Assembly: GCA_002049455.2 (NCBI GenBank)
Contig: KV918775.1
Coordinates: 429,713 to 493,712, forward strand
From: Porphyra umbilicalis
Taxonomy: Eukaryota; Rhodophyta; Bangiophyceae; Bangiales; Bangiaceae
Length of the DNA stretch: 64,000 nucleotides
Direction of reading: 5' to 3'
A model generated the notes under the pieces. The model saw nothing but the letters and a program-made list of their open reading frames with translations. It made no database searches and was not told the origin of the DNA. Below are positions 51,767-63,345 of the stretch, in pieces. The first letter of the stretch is position 1. Every line of letters starts with the position of its first letter. Made by a program: the position numbers and the translations under genes.

Positions 51767-52820
51767 TGTTCTGACGTGATGCTCCGCGACATGCCTTGAA
51801 TACGGCTGCACAAGGGTGTTGTTGCCTCGGCAACAGAGATACAGGTTTCATGCTCTGCCGAGAATCTGAGGAGCCCTGTCCGGCGAGCTCTGTCCCACGA
51901 AGATCTCTGCAAGTGAGTGGAGGGTGCAGTTTTTTTTTTCTCTTTTTATCCCTTTTACTGTCGTACCTGTATCATGTTACTCTTACTTGTTCCTATTTGT
52001 CGTATTAAATTTATTTCTGCCACCATTCGCATATCGCGCCAAGAAACAGCACGGGACCGTCATACACCGCCGTCATAGGAACAGTCCTGTGGATTGGTCT
52101 CGAAGACTGCCTCGGAGGTGTATTGCTCATAAATCTGAGCGTCTTCCCGTCGGACCGACCTCTGAAGAAGAGCAAGGACCATCTGCGTCAAAGTGCGAGG
52201 GAAATGCCGCGAAGGATGCAGAGGAGCTGTTCCGTGGACTTCTTTCAAGCTCATCCGGAGAACACGTTCACAAGAATGGGTCTGGGTACGTTCCACACGA
52301 ACAGCGACGAACTCCTCGCACGACTATCCTTTGAACGCGCGCGCGACCTTCTTCGGGCATGGTGTCTCCTTCTGTTTCAAGGCAAGGACTGGGTCAGGAA
52401 CCTCGTTCTTTGCCGCACATTTTTCAGAGAGGAGTTTGCAGCAACATCCTGTTCCTAGCTTGCTGTGCTCGTTGACATCAGTTTCTGCATGTGTTTCGAA
52501 GAATCGTCCTTCGAACGTACTGTTGGATATGCTGCGAGACAATCTTAAGAACAATCCTGGGAACCGTTCCTGACCAGTTCCCGAGACCATCCCGGGAAAA
52601 GACTACAGGGTTGATGCTGGAGGTCGGCAAGGATAATTCCAAGGCCAGTTCCTAGAATTTTCTTGCCGCGCCCAAACAGAAAATCGTCCAAATCATGTGC
52701 CAGTCTTGTTTCGGGATTTTCTGGAGGGCAGTCCTCCGTCCAATTCAGAAGATACTTCCTTATTTATATTGGAATATCTTTCACGAGAAAGTTTCTGGAA
52801 CTTCATTCCAACACACAGTG
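51767..52820. other. Right subterminal region of the large transposon (inferred)
   Basis: AT-richer sequence without a convincing gene. It contains repeated TTCC/GGAA words near 52540-52680 (CCTGGGAACC, GTTCCTGACCAGTTCC, CATCCCGGGAA). On the minus strand the words GGGATGGTCT, AGGATTGTTC and CGATTCTTCGAA resemble those in 37611-38402. Confidence 0.4.
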
Positions 52821-52952
52821 CAGTGCGTTCTCGTTATGAGAGAATCGTTTACAAAAGAATATGGGTCGCGAGTCTTCCTTTCCAGTCCGTGTGGGCCACT
52901 TCTTCTTCATATTGAGCCGAATCAGCTGTCTCTTATAACGAGAACGCACTGT
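52821..52952. mobile_element. 132-bp MITE, second full copy
   Basis: Same family and orientation as 37481-37610: starts CAGTGCGTTCTCGTTATGAG and ends CTTATAACGAGAACGCACTG. It is followed by TA, but the left flank reads TG, so one side of the target duplication is changed or the element lies in an older repeat. Confidence 0.85.
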
Positions 52953-52987
52953 ATACTGTAGGAGTCACATGTGATGCGGAAAATGCG

Positions 52988-53681
52988 CGAATTCCAGGCA
53001 CCTACGTGCAATACCCTGGCCTTCAGGGCGGTGGCGCGCTCGGCGACGCATAGATACCGGGAAGCCGGCCGGCTCCATGGCCGCGAGCACGCACGGGGGC
53101 ACGTGCAGCCACGTTGCCGTGGCGGGCGGGGTGTGGGGCGGGGAAAGGGGTGCCGCCGCCGCCGCCGCGGCGGCGGTGGCCCGCCGGCGTGGTGCAGCGC
53201 CTACGGGGGGGGCCGTCACCCCGCCGCGCAGCGCACCTGCGTGCGGCCGAGATTGCGCACGGGCGGGCGGATGGGATCGACCACCGCGCGACGGGGCGCC
53301 TCTAACCGTGCCGCGAGATGGCGTTAGAAACCGCCGACGTGCCGACACAAGCCGGCGCGCAGGCACGATCACCCGCGGGTCATCGCGGGCGCGTCGAACC
53401 CCGGAAGTCGCTGCACGTGGTCGCCGCGCGCAACTCGGGGCGGTGGGGGGGGGCAGGCGCCGTCTGGGCCCTGTGACCCTTGTGGCAGGACAGTCCTTCT
53501 CAGCCGCGTAACTCTATTCGCTTTTAGCGTCATCGCGACCCTTCCAACGCTGACACGCCCTCAGATCCCTGAGGACATGAATGCAGACTGCCACCTCTGA
53601 AACGGAGAGCAAGTCCCTTTATCTAAGTATATGTGTGCATCACTACACTTTGAGAGCACCCTGTCCTAAAGGCCAGGGAAA
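52988..53681 (+). repeat. Dispersed ~0.7-kb repeat, copy 2, uninterrupted
   Basis: Matches the minus strand of 24194-25815 without the 896-bp insertion. The empty target site CTGAG is at 53569-53573. A GCC-repeat tract lies near 53155. No open frame here looks coding. Confidence 0.85.
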
Positions 53682-54760
53682 TTGCAAGAATCTGTCTCAT
53701 CGTAGAGAACACGGATCTGAACCCGCTGTGCGGACCGCTCGACACACCGCACCGCTGTTCCTCGTCGTATTCGGATACAGCGCCCGCACTTGGCGGCCCA
53801 CAGCGCCTCTCGAAGGACAAGGGGCCCGCGGCAGGGGACCCCACGGCGTGTCTGGAGTGACAACCACCGATACAGAGTCAGCAACAAGCGTTTTTTCGTG
53901 CCACGTTGGTCGCCGCACCTCCCCAGGCACTCGGCTCCTGAGCGTACATTCAGGTGCATCAGTGGCAATGGCGCAGTCCCATTGGCGGTGGGCCCCTGCA
54001 CCGCCTCCGCGTCGAGCACAGTCGAGCGGGTCGCGCCCGGCGGCAGCGTCCCTACGTACTGTGGCGCGGCGCCCTTGCTCATCCAGGCGACCAATGCCGA
54101 GTACGCTGCACACCAATGTTGCGCTCCTCAGAGGACCACGACAACCAGGGGTTAGTGTCAGACCGCCGCACTCAGGCTGCCCAAACGGGAACACAACCAA
54201 TGGCAGAGCGCGTTCAACATGTGGCGCCCTGAGCGTGGACACTGCACAGCACCATGCGGCTCCGCCGCGGCGCATGGTCAGAGACGCTGCGTGCGTAGGG
54301 AGCGGCAGCAGGCTGCTCGCGCAGGAGCGCGCTCGCCCGTGCTGGCCGTCCGACCCCTGACGGCTGTTGACAGCCGTGCGTCTCTGGCGTACAGTCTCGG
54401 AGGACGGGAGACTGCCGGAGGATGCCTTCGAGTGAGGTGGCGTACCCATGGTTTCCTGATGGCCGGTAAACTGTTGCGTGCCGCCACCCAGCACCTCGAT
54501 CAGCAGATGACCAAGTGATGGGGACGGGTGTCGGGCCGCGGAGGGCGGTGATGCTTCAAGAACGTCGAGCCGGCTACGCGCGCTTTTAAGCGCCGCGTGA
54601 AGGCAGGGCAAGCGAGCTCCTTGTTTGCACCCTCCCCTGACATTGCCCGCGACGGATACTGCCCCCCCCCTCCCTCTCCACCAAGCCCCCGCCGTGCCCC
54701 ACTCGCGCGTCCTGTCAGGCTGCGGTTTCTCCGAGCAGTGCCGCCCCCCCCTCTATCGCC
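53682..54760. other. Intergenic region, no gene recognised
   Basis: Moderately GC-rich. A 304-codon minus-strand frame (53697-54611) has poor composition and no motif, so I do not call it. The last 150 bp are C-rich and probably hold the promoter of the lactonase-like gene. Confidence 0.4.
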
Positions 54761-55861
54761 ATGGCCGCCTGCCTGCGCCAGGCGGAAGCGCCTCCCGTGG
54801 CGGCGCTGCTCGCTTCGCTCCTCGTGGCTGGCGCGTTCACCTGCGCGTCGGCCGGCACGGTCGTTGTAAACGCGGACGTGGTGGCGGCGGCGTGCCCCGG
54901 CCGCTTTGCAGACGGCGCGAGCCTCATCCACGTGGCCAACGCGACCTTTGCCGAGGGCCCCGTCGACTTTGCCGAGGCCGACGCGACGCTCTTCACCGAC
55001 TTTGCCGACTGGACGTCGACCGTCCCGACCGTGTACAAGTACGACCGCAGCAGCAGGGCGGTGACCCCGTGGCTCCGCAACACCTCCGTGGGGGGCATGG
55101 CGCGGGCGCCCGACGGGGGGCTCGTGTTGGCCCTCCGCCGCACCCGCAGCGTCGGCGTCATTGCCGACCCGGCCGGGGCGGACCCGCGCGTCACGGTGCG
55201 CGCGTCGGCGTTCCAAGGCAAGCGCCTCAACGCGCCCAACGATGTGGTTGCCGACGCGGACGGCGGCGTCTACTTTACAGACCCGGCGTGGGGGGTGGAG
55301 GAGGCGGACCGGCAGCTCGACTTTAAGGGCATCTACTACCTGCCGCCCGGCGGCGGCAACGACGACCTGGTGCTCGTCGGCAAGCAAAACTGGCCAAACG
55401 GCCTCGGCCTCCTGCCCGACGGGCGGTTACTCGTTGCCAACGAGCAGCAGCCCCTTGGCTGGTACCTCTACACGCGCGTGCCGGGCTGCGGCGGCGCCCC
55501 GCCGTCGTGGGCGCGCTCCAACGCCCTCACGCCCGAGGGCCCGCAGCTGCCGCACCTGCCCCCGCCCGAGCCGGTCGCCGACCGACGGGGCAACGACGGC
55601 CTGCACGTCGACGCGGGCGGCGCGGCGCCGCCGGTCGTCTACGCAACGGGCTACCGGGGGCTGTGGGTGATGGCGCCGCCGACGGTCGGCCGCGCGTGGT
55701 GGGTGACGTGCGTGCTGCCCCCGCCGCCGGCGGTCAAGGTGCTGACCAACGTGGCGACCGGCGCGTGCGGCGGCGACGGGCCCTGGCGGGGGCTCCGCCC
55801 CGACGCCCGCTGCTTGTACATCACCGCCGAGGCGGGCATGTACAAGATTCCGCTCGCGTGA
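54761..55861 (+). CDS. Secreted SMP-30/gluconolactonase-like beta-propeller enzyme
   Basis: An intact 366-residue intronless protein with an N-terminal signal peptide (residues about 1-31; core VAALLASLLVAGAFTCASA). The rest follows the SMP-30/gluconolactonase/strictosidine-synthase-like six-bladed propeller. FAEGP carries the metal-binding Glu (E65). GKRLNAPNDVVADADGGVYF with FTDPAWG gives Asn 157 and 160. QNWPNGLGLLPDGRLLVANE gives Asn 213. GNDGLHVDAGG gives Asp 279 and 284. Family members bind a divalent metal and hydrolyse sugar lactones or related esters. Cys 45, 243, 317, 336 and 351 suggest disulfides, consistent with secretion. The substrate cannot be predicted. The start at 54761 is the only ATG that gives the signal peptide. 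Confidence 0.88.
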   Translation: MAACLRQAEAPPVAALLASLLVAGAFTCASAGTVVVNADVVAAACPGRFADGASLIHVANATFAEGPVDFAEADATLFTDFADWTSTVPTVYKYDRSSRAVTPWLRNTSVGGMARAPDGGLVLALRRTRSVGVIADPAGADPRVTVRASAFQGKRLNAPNDVVADADGGVYFTDPAWGVEEADRQLDFKGIYYLPPGGGNDDLVLVGKQNWPNGLGLLPDGRLLVANEQQPLGWYLYTRVPGCGGAPPSWARSNALTPEGPQLPHLPPPEPVADRRGNDGLHVDAGGAAPPVVYATGYRGLWVMAPPTVGRAWWVTCVLPPPPAVKVLTNVATGACGGDGPWRGLRPDARCLYITAEAGMYKIPLA

Positions 55862-56179
55862 GCGGCGGGGGGGGGGGTGGGGGGGGGGGGGGGGGGGGGG
55901 TGGATAGGTACGCAGCGTCGGCGCACACGGGCGTGGCAGCGACGCTGCCGACGACTTGGCGCTCTGTTTTTTTTTTGGGTGCGATTTTTCTTCTCCACGC
56001 ACCCACCGCGGGGCGACGCGGTCGTCGGGCGGCCACGCCCGCCGCCAGTGCGCGCAGACATCAAAAACGGGCAGAGGCCGCGCGTCGCCCGCGCGCGGGG
56101 CGCGCGCGCGCGTGCGCGCGCGGGGGGCCGACCCGCCGCCGCCCGGCCGCCAAGTGTCGGCCGAGCGGCTTTCAGGGCG
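55862..56179. other. Intergenic region with long poly-G
   Basis: A nearly uninterrupted run of G (about 55867-55900) follows the stop codon closely, then GC-rich sequence with an alternating CG tract near 56100. No gene is seen. Confidence 0.5.
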
Positions 56180-56644
56180 GCGCAGCGGGCCCAAAACCGT
56201 CGTCAAGAGCACGTCTGCTTTTGCGTGTTTTCGGACGAACAGATTATCTGCAAACCGACCTGGGGCTCTGTCAAGGCTGGTTTTTTCCAGAAAAGGCACC
56301 AAAATCATCTGTTCGCCGGGATAGATGCATCTCCACTCGTAAAAAGAGAGACACAGCATAAGACGTATTATATACACTTCACCCTTCCAGAAAGAGAGAG
56401 AGGCGGAGAAGCATCTATGGCCCTGCTAGCAGGCGCAATGTGTGGAGTGAGGAACGATTCCTGTTTTCGCAAACACAACCATGCAAGGACCTCGTATGGG
56501 ATGGCCTCTGAGAGCCTGTCAAGGGGGGTCGATCTGTTTTTTGCACAGGAATTCTGTTTTTTCAAACAGGAAAACGGGCCTCCAAGAGGCTCAAAACAGG
56601 CAAAAACAGACGTGCTTTTGATGACGGTTCTGGGCCCGCTGCGC
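56180..56644. mobile_element. 465-bp fold-back element with ~50-bp terminal inverted repeats
   Basis: Ends GCGCAGCGGGCCC and GGGCCCGCTGCGC. Inward, the left arm AGAGCACGTCTGCTTTTG pairs with CAAAAACAGACGTGCTTTT on the right with few mismatches. The interior has no credible protein. A target duplication could not be defined because the flanks extend the inverted repeat. Confidence 0.75.
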
Positions 56645-56715
56645 GGCCCATTCGGCGCCTGACGGCCCACGTGGCGGGCGTCGCCTCGCGGCCACCCCCC
56701 CGCCGCCGCCCCTGC

Positions 56716-57752
56716 GCAGTGGTGACTAACCGGCGCAGTGGTGACTAACCGGGGGTGGGACACAAATGCCGTTTTGGGCCATGTGGGTCCACATTCGGTC
56801 ACGGAATCGGCCTGTGCGGGGTCACACACGCAGACTTTTTCCACAAACCTTTGTGGATGATATTTCCTGTCTTCTGGGGTTGGATGTCTTTACACCGCCA
56901 GAAGCGTCTCGACGAGAGGAAGAGCATTGCGCCGAGTCTGGCCGCCCAAGTGAACAGGAAGTGCGCTTCACAAAGCCATGTGGAACAGCCGTAGCGTCCG
57001 TTCACAAAGGCATGTGGAGGCGACCGCTGCTTTGTGGGCGGCCTGTTGCGTGTGGGGATATCTCCCAACAGTAAGGCGACAAGACGAGGGTGCTCTCCCA
57101 CCATGTTGGCCCAGTGGAGATCATGGCTCGACGTCAGAAAGAAAGTTTCGAGCTCTCATTGGCCATCATCAGCTTAGAGACAAAGCATTGATTGGCTGTT
57201 TTGCACTGTCGGGCTGTCTGTTCATGGGGAGATTCCATGTGCTGATATGCCGTGGGTCGACTCACGAACTGTAAACCACAAGAGCCACCACAAAACCATG
57301 TCAATGTGTGTGGCTTTTGGCGTCCTGCGGAAGCCCCACACGTCGGTCTGACCTTTCCACATGGTAAAAAGTCGTTTGTGTCCCACCCCCGGTTAGTCAC
57401 CACTGCGCGGGGGTGGGACACAAATGCCATTTTGGGCCATGTGGACCCACATTCGGTCACGGAATCGGCCTGTGCGGGGTCACACACGCAGACTTTTTCC
57501 ACAAACCTTTGTGGATGATACTGTACTTCCTGTCTTCTTGGGTTGGATGTCTTTACACCGCCAGAAGCGTCTCGACGAGAGGAAGAGCATGGCGCCGAGT
57601 CTGGCCGCCCAAGTGGACAGGAAGTGCGCTTCACAAAGGTTTGTTGGAAAAATCTGCGTGTGTGACCCCGCACAGGCCGATTCCGTGACCGAATGTGGGT
57701 CCACATGGCCCAAAATGGCATTTGTGTCCCACCCCCGGTTAGTCACCACTGC
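56716..57752. mobile_element. Two tandem/nested MITE copies with long terminal inverted repeats
   Basis: Left ends read GCAGTGGTGACTAACC (56716 and again 56735) and right ends GGTTAGTCACCACTGC (about 57390-57405, and ending 57752). Copy A is about 56735-57405. Copy B is about 57406-57752 and lacks its first bases. Copy B is almost wholly an inverted repeat: the arms GGGTGGGACACAAATGCCAT and ATGGCATTTGTGTCCCACCC continue past CACATTCGGTCACGGAATCG for over 100 bp. Both copies share an internal segment around GTTGGATGTCTTTACACCGC. No transposase is encoded. Confidence 0.8.
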
Positions 57753-57978
57753 ACTGCCCCCGCCGGCTTGGGATCGCTGTCCGAGCGCCGCCCGCGCGCG
57801 TCGTCGCGGCGCTGTCACCCCCGCGGCCGTGGCGGAGCCGCTCGTTTGGGCACGCCGCCGTCCCGCTCGTTGGGCACGCCGCCGTCCCTGCCGTCAGTGC
57901 GCCACCCCTTGGGACTGCTACGCCCACCCCCGCCGCCTTCCACGCGCTGTCCACTCTGCCCCTGCGGCCCCTCACAGC

Positions 57979-58328
57979 ATGTCCGTGGCGGCCCCCACGG
58001 CGACAGCCACCCCCCACCCGCTCCTCGACGCCGCCCCGTGCCTCGTGCGCTTCTCCCCGTCGGCCGACGCCATTGTCAATGGCGCTGCGTGGGCGCAACC
58101 GCACCTCGAAGGCCCTCCGCACGGGGTGCGCCTCGTGCCCGCCGCCGCCGTGGGGCGCACGCGCCCCCCCTCCCCCCCCCCTCCCCCTCCCCCTCCCCCT
58201 CCCCCTCCCCCACCCCCCCCCCCGCGGGTGGGACCTCTACTACGTGCCCCCCGCCGTCGGGCGGTCGGTCGGCCTGCCCGCCGGCTGGACCGCCGCCGTC
58301 GACGACGCGACGGTGGCGGACGCTGCCA

Positions 58329-58359
<31 letters not shown>

Positions 58360-60331
58360 CTGGGCCGTGGCCCTCGTCGACGGCCCGGGCGGCGGGGCCG
58401 CGCGGGCGGCGGCGGCGGGCCGGCGGCGCGGCTGCTGGGGGGGGGGGGGGGGACGACGGCCCCCGCCACGCGGCCACGGCGGTGGTCGACGGCGTGGGGG
58501 GGGGGTGTGGCATGAACTGGGGGGGGGGGGCGCCCGTTTGGGGAACCCCCGCCGCCAGTGACGTATGTGTTTCCCCGGCCGCCGCCGCGGGCGGGTGGCG
58601 GCGACGGCGGCGGCGGCGGTGACACGGATAGGGGCGGCGGTGCGGGCGGCGGTGGCGGCGGCGGCGGCGCCCGCTGGGCCCGCGTCGACGTGCGGGTGGA
58701 GTTTGCCGAGCTCCCCGCCGGCGCCGACGCCGACGCGGTCGTCGACTGGGCCGCCGTCCCCCGCCGCCACGCGTGGACGGTGCGCGTTGGGGTGGTGGCG
58801 GCAGCCGCCCTGCGCGCCGCGGGGCTCGTCGGCCGGGGGGGGAAGTCGTCGGCGGCTGGGTGGGGGGGGGGTGCCGGCACCCCCGCTCACCGAGGGGGGT
58901 TGGGCCGCGGCTGCCGCCGACGCGCACGCGGCGGGCGTCAAGGTGCCTCCCGCTGTGGCGGCGGCGGCGCCCGAGTGCCTCCCCGCCATGCCCGCCACCG
59001 TCAGTCCCGTGGCGGGGGGGGCGGCGCCCCGCCAGTGCCCATCCCCCGCCGCTGCCACAACGGCCGGGGCCGTCGCCGCCACCGCCACTGGCGCGGACGC
59101 GGTGCCCGGCGCCGCGGCCGGCGTGGTGCGGCGGCCCCTCGGCGCCGCCGACGGCGGTGGCGCCGTCGGCGGCGGGCGGACGCCGCCCGCGGCCGCCGCC
59201 GCTGGCGTGGCGGCCGCCGCCGCGGCGGGCGCGCCGCCGTCGCTGCTGGGCGGCGGCCGCCGCGGGCGGCTGCGGCGCTCCCCGGCCCCGCGCCTGCGGG
59301 CGCCGGCGGACGTGGCGCCCGGGGGGGTGGCCGCGCCGGCGGCGGGCGGCAACGGCGACAGTGGCGGTGGCGACGGCGGCGGCGGCGGTGGGGACACGGC
59401 GTCCCCGCCGCGGCGGTCTTGGTCGCTGCCGCGGCCTTCCTTTTCGCCGCCCGCGTTTCTGTCGCCCCCGCTCGTGGCGGCGGGCGGCCGCGGCGGCGGT
59501 GGGGGGGACGCTGCGTCGCTGCCCCCGCGGCCGTGGTCGCTGCTGCGGGGCTCCTTTTCGCCGCCGTCGTTTCCGCCGGCGCTGCCACTGGCGGCGGGCG
59601 GCCGCGGCGGTGACGGTGGGGACGCTGCCTCCCTCGCGCCGCGCTCGTGGTCGCCGCCACGGAGCTCTTTTTCGCCGCCGTTGTTTCCGCCGTCCCGGCC
59701 GTTGGCGACGGGCGGTGGCGGCGGTGGCGGCGGTGGCGGTGGTGGAGACGCTGCCTCCCTGGCCCCGCCGTCATGGTCGCCGCCACGGGGCTCCTTTTCG
59801 CCGCCCGCGTTTCCGCCGCCCCTCCCATTGGCGACGGGCGGCGCGGGGGGGGTGGGGCGGAAGCCGCCGCCGGGGGTGGCAGCGACAATGGCCCACCGTC
59901 GCCGCCGCCGGCACGGCCGCGTAAGCGGCAGCTCGCAGCGGCGGCGGCGGTGGGTGCGGACGCTGCCACCGCCGCCGCCGACGGCGGGGGTGCCGCCGTC
60001 GACGGGGGCGCCGCCGACGGACGGCGCCTGCGACGGCGGCGGGGGCGCGCCCCCCCCGACGGTGGTCCGGCTGCGTCGGCGGCGACGCCCGCCGCGCCCG
60101 TGGCGCGCCCGCCGTCGCCGGCGCGGCCGCGCGTACCCGCCGCGTCGGCGTGGCGGGGGCGGTCGGGCGGCCGCGCGGCGGCGCCGCCAACGGCGGCGGG
60201 CGGGCTCCGGCACCGACCGCCCGCGTCGACGCCCACGTCGGCGGCGGCGGCGGCGCCGACCGCCGGCCGGCGGCGGCGACGTCACGCGCACCGCCGCCGC
60301 CTGGGCGCCGTCGGTGGCGGCGCCGCCGCCG

Positions 60332-60366
<35 letters not shown>

Positions 60367-62303
60367 AGCGACGCAGACGCATCGTCAGCCGACGCGTCGT
60401 CAGACGCGGGGGGCTCGACGGGCGCGCGCCCGTTGCGGCGGCGGCGCATCGTCTCGCTCTTTGCGTCGAGCAGTGAGAGCGACGGGTGCGGGCGCGCGTC
60501 GCCGGCCTACTGGGCGCGCGCGGGGGCGGCCGAGCGTGGCGGCGGTAGAGGCGGCGGCGGCGGCGGCGGGGAAGGCGGCGGGGGGGGTGGCCCCGCAGGC
60601 GTCGCGCCGCCGCCTCCCCGCAGTACCTCCCCCCCCGCTCCACCCCCCCCGCCTTCCCCGCCTCCTTCCGCCCGTCGGCGGCTGCCGCCGCGGCGCTCCC
60701 GGCCGAGCTCGACCGTGCCGCCGGCCGGGCGGCGCCCTCGACAGACGGCACGCCGCCGGCCAGTGACGGGTCGCCCGCGGCCACCCGCCGGGCCGCGCCG
60801 CCGGCGCGGCCAAGCGCCGCCGACGTGCGCGCCGTCGCGGCGGGGGAGCCGCACCCCGCCGCCGCCGCGATGGGGGGAGGCGCCGCCGTCGCGTCGGCCG
60901 CGTCGGCAACGGCGGCCGACGCGGCGCGGGGGGGAGGGGGGCAGGGGGCGCCGCCGTGCCGCCGCCACCAGCGTGGCGGCAAACGGTCGTGGCGGCGTCA
61001 GCGGCGGCAGCGGCGGCGGCGGCGGCTGCGGCGGAGGCGGCCCCCGCCGCCGCCGTCACGGTGCTACCGCCGCTCGGCCTGCCGTCTGGCTTTTTCAGCC
61101 TCCCCTTTGGCGGGCGCAGCGGCGCCGCGCGAGCGGCGCCGCGCAAGACGGTCGTCGGCGCGCCGGCCGCGGCGGCGCGGCCGGCGTGGCCCCGCGGCGC
61201 ACCCCGCAAGTCGGTCGGCGGCGGCCCGCCGACGGCGACGGCGGCGGCCGGCGACGCCGACGGCGACGCAGCGGGCGCGGTCGACCCGGACGACCTGGAA
61301 TGTGACAGCGCCGTCGACGGCGACGCGGCCGCCGCGTCGGCGGCGGCGGCGGCGGCGCTGCCGCCCCTCCGCGGTCCCGCCCGCGGCGGCGGCGGCGGCG
61401 CCGGCTGGGCCGCCGTCGCCGCGAGGGGGTCGCCCCCGGCGGGGGGGGATGACGCGCTCGCCGCGCCCGTCGGCGGACGCCCCGGCGGCGTGACGCGGCA
61501 CCACGGGCGGCGACAGCGGCGACGGGCGCGGGAGGCGGCGGCTGCCGCGGCGGCGGCGGCGGCCAGCGATGGCGGCGGCGACGCGGCCGACGCGGGCGAC
61601 AGCCCCGCGTCGCACCCCCTGGCGACCGACGCGGCCGACGCGCCGCGGTCGCCCGCCGACCACTCGGCGCCGCCGTCGCCGCCATCCCCACCGCCGCCGC
61701 CGCCGTTGCCGCCGCCGCCGCTCGCATGGGGGACGGCGGGGCACCCCCCCCCCCCCCTCCTGGCGGGACCGCCCGCCGCCCCGGCGGCGGCGTGGCGCTT
61801 CCCCACCCTCCTTCCGTCGGCAGCAGCCGAGGCGGCCACGGCAGCCGCGCGGCGGGCGGCGGGGGTGGGGAGCGCGCCCCTCTTCCCGCCCCTCCCGCCG
61901 CCGGCGGGCGCGGCAGCGGCGACGGCGGCGGCTGCGGCGGCGGCGGCGGCGGCCGACGCGACGCAAGCGGCCGCGTGGGGCGCATGGAGGGGGGGGAGGG
62001 GGGGGGGTGGGCCCTGCCGCCCCTGGGGTTGGACCCCTTGCCGCCGCCGCCGTCGCCGCCGCCGCCGCCGCCGCCGCCGCTGGAGCTGCCGCCGCTGCTG
62101 CCGCCGCCGCCGCCGCTGCCGCTGCCGCCACCGGCGCCGCCTGCGGCGGCGGCGGCCATGTCACCGCCGTCTCCGGGGTGGCTGCCCTACCCGCCGCGCA
62201 CCGAGTACCCGCTGCAGGCGACGCGCGGGGTTGCCGACGCGGCGGCCGACGCGGCGCTGGCCGCCCTGGGCATCCCCACGGATGCCGGCGGCGGCCTTGT
62301 CAA

Positions 62304-62336
<33 letters not shown>

Positions 62337-63303
62337 GCGCGGTGGGGCGGACCCCGCTGCCGCCCCCCACCCCCCGCTGGTGGGTGCGCCGCCGGTGACG
62401 CCCCACACGACCGACTCGGTCGGCGCGGCGACGCGGCGTGGGCGGCGGCGGCGCGGCTCGCCGGCGCCCCGCCCCGACGGCCGCAGCGGCCGCCACATCT
62501 TTGACGGCGGCGCCGTCGGCGGCACGCCGCTGCGCCGCCGCCACTGGGCGGCGGGTGATGGTGGCGGGGGGGCCTCGGGAGCACCTTTCTTCGAGTGCCG
62601 CCCCCGACCGATGGGGCGGCGCTCAGGGCGGCGACACGCAGGGCGGACCACGAGCGGGAGCAGTACAGGGATTGGTTGCTCTCGCGCAGCGGCGGCGGCG
62701 GCGGCGGCGGCGGCGACGGCGGCGGCGGCGGTGGCGTTGGTGACGGCGGCGACGGCGTCGTCGATGAGTGGTTGGTCACTCGGCCGCTGCGGACGGGCGC
62801 GGGGCCAGCCGCTGCGGCTGCCGCCGCCCCACCGCGGTGGCCCGCGAGCGGCGGCAGCGTCGGTGCCGCCGCCGACGGTGCGACGATTGCCACCCACCGG
62901 CCGTCGTCGCCGCGGCCGCGTGGGGCGTGGTGGCGCCACGCCGCCGCCGCTGCCGCCGCCGCCGCCGACGCCAACAACATCGACGGCGAGGGTGACAGCG
63001 GCCGGCCGCCGATGAGCGCGGCTGAGGCTGCGTTTGCGGCGACACCCGACTTGGCGTCGGCAGCGGCAGACGCCGCCGCCGCCCGGCGCCGCCGCTCGGC
63101 CATGGCTGCGGCGGCCGCCGCCGCCGCGCGCCTCGACGGCACGCGCGCGCGCCGCGCCGGCGCGCACCTCCGCCGCGCCGACGAGCGCGCGCGCCACGCC
63201 GCGGCCGAGGTGGTCGGCGGGCGGTGGCCCGCCGGGGCGGCGGCGCCGCCGCCGCCGGGGGGTGGCCGCCGCCTGCCACCGCCCGCGCTGTGGCCGCCGT
63301 CGA

Positions 63304-63345
<42 letters not shown>

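Noticed and set aside
53697..54611. 304-codon minus-strand frame
   Set aside because: No domain, uneven composition, and it partly overlaps the edge of the dispersed repeat region.
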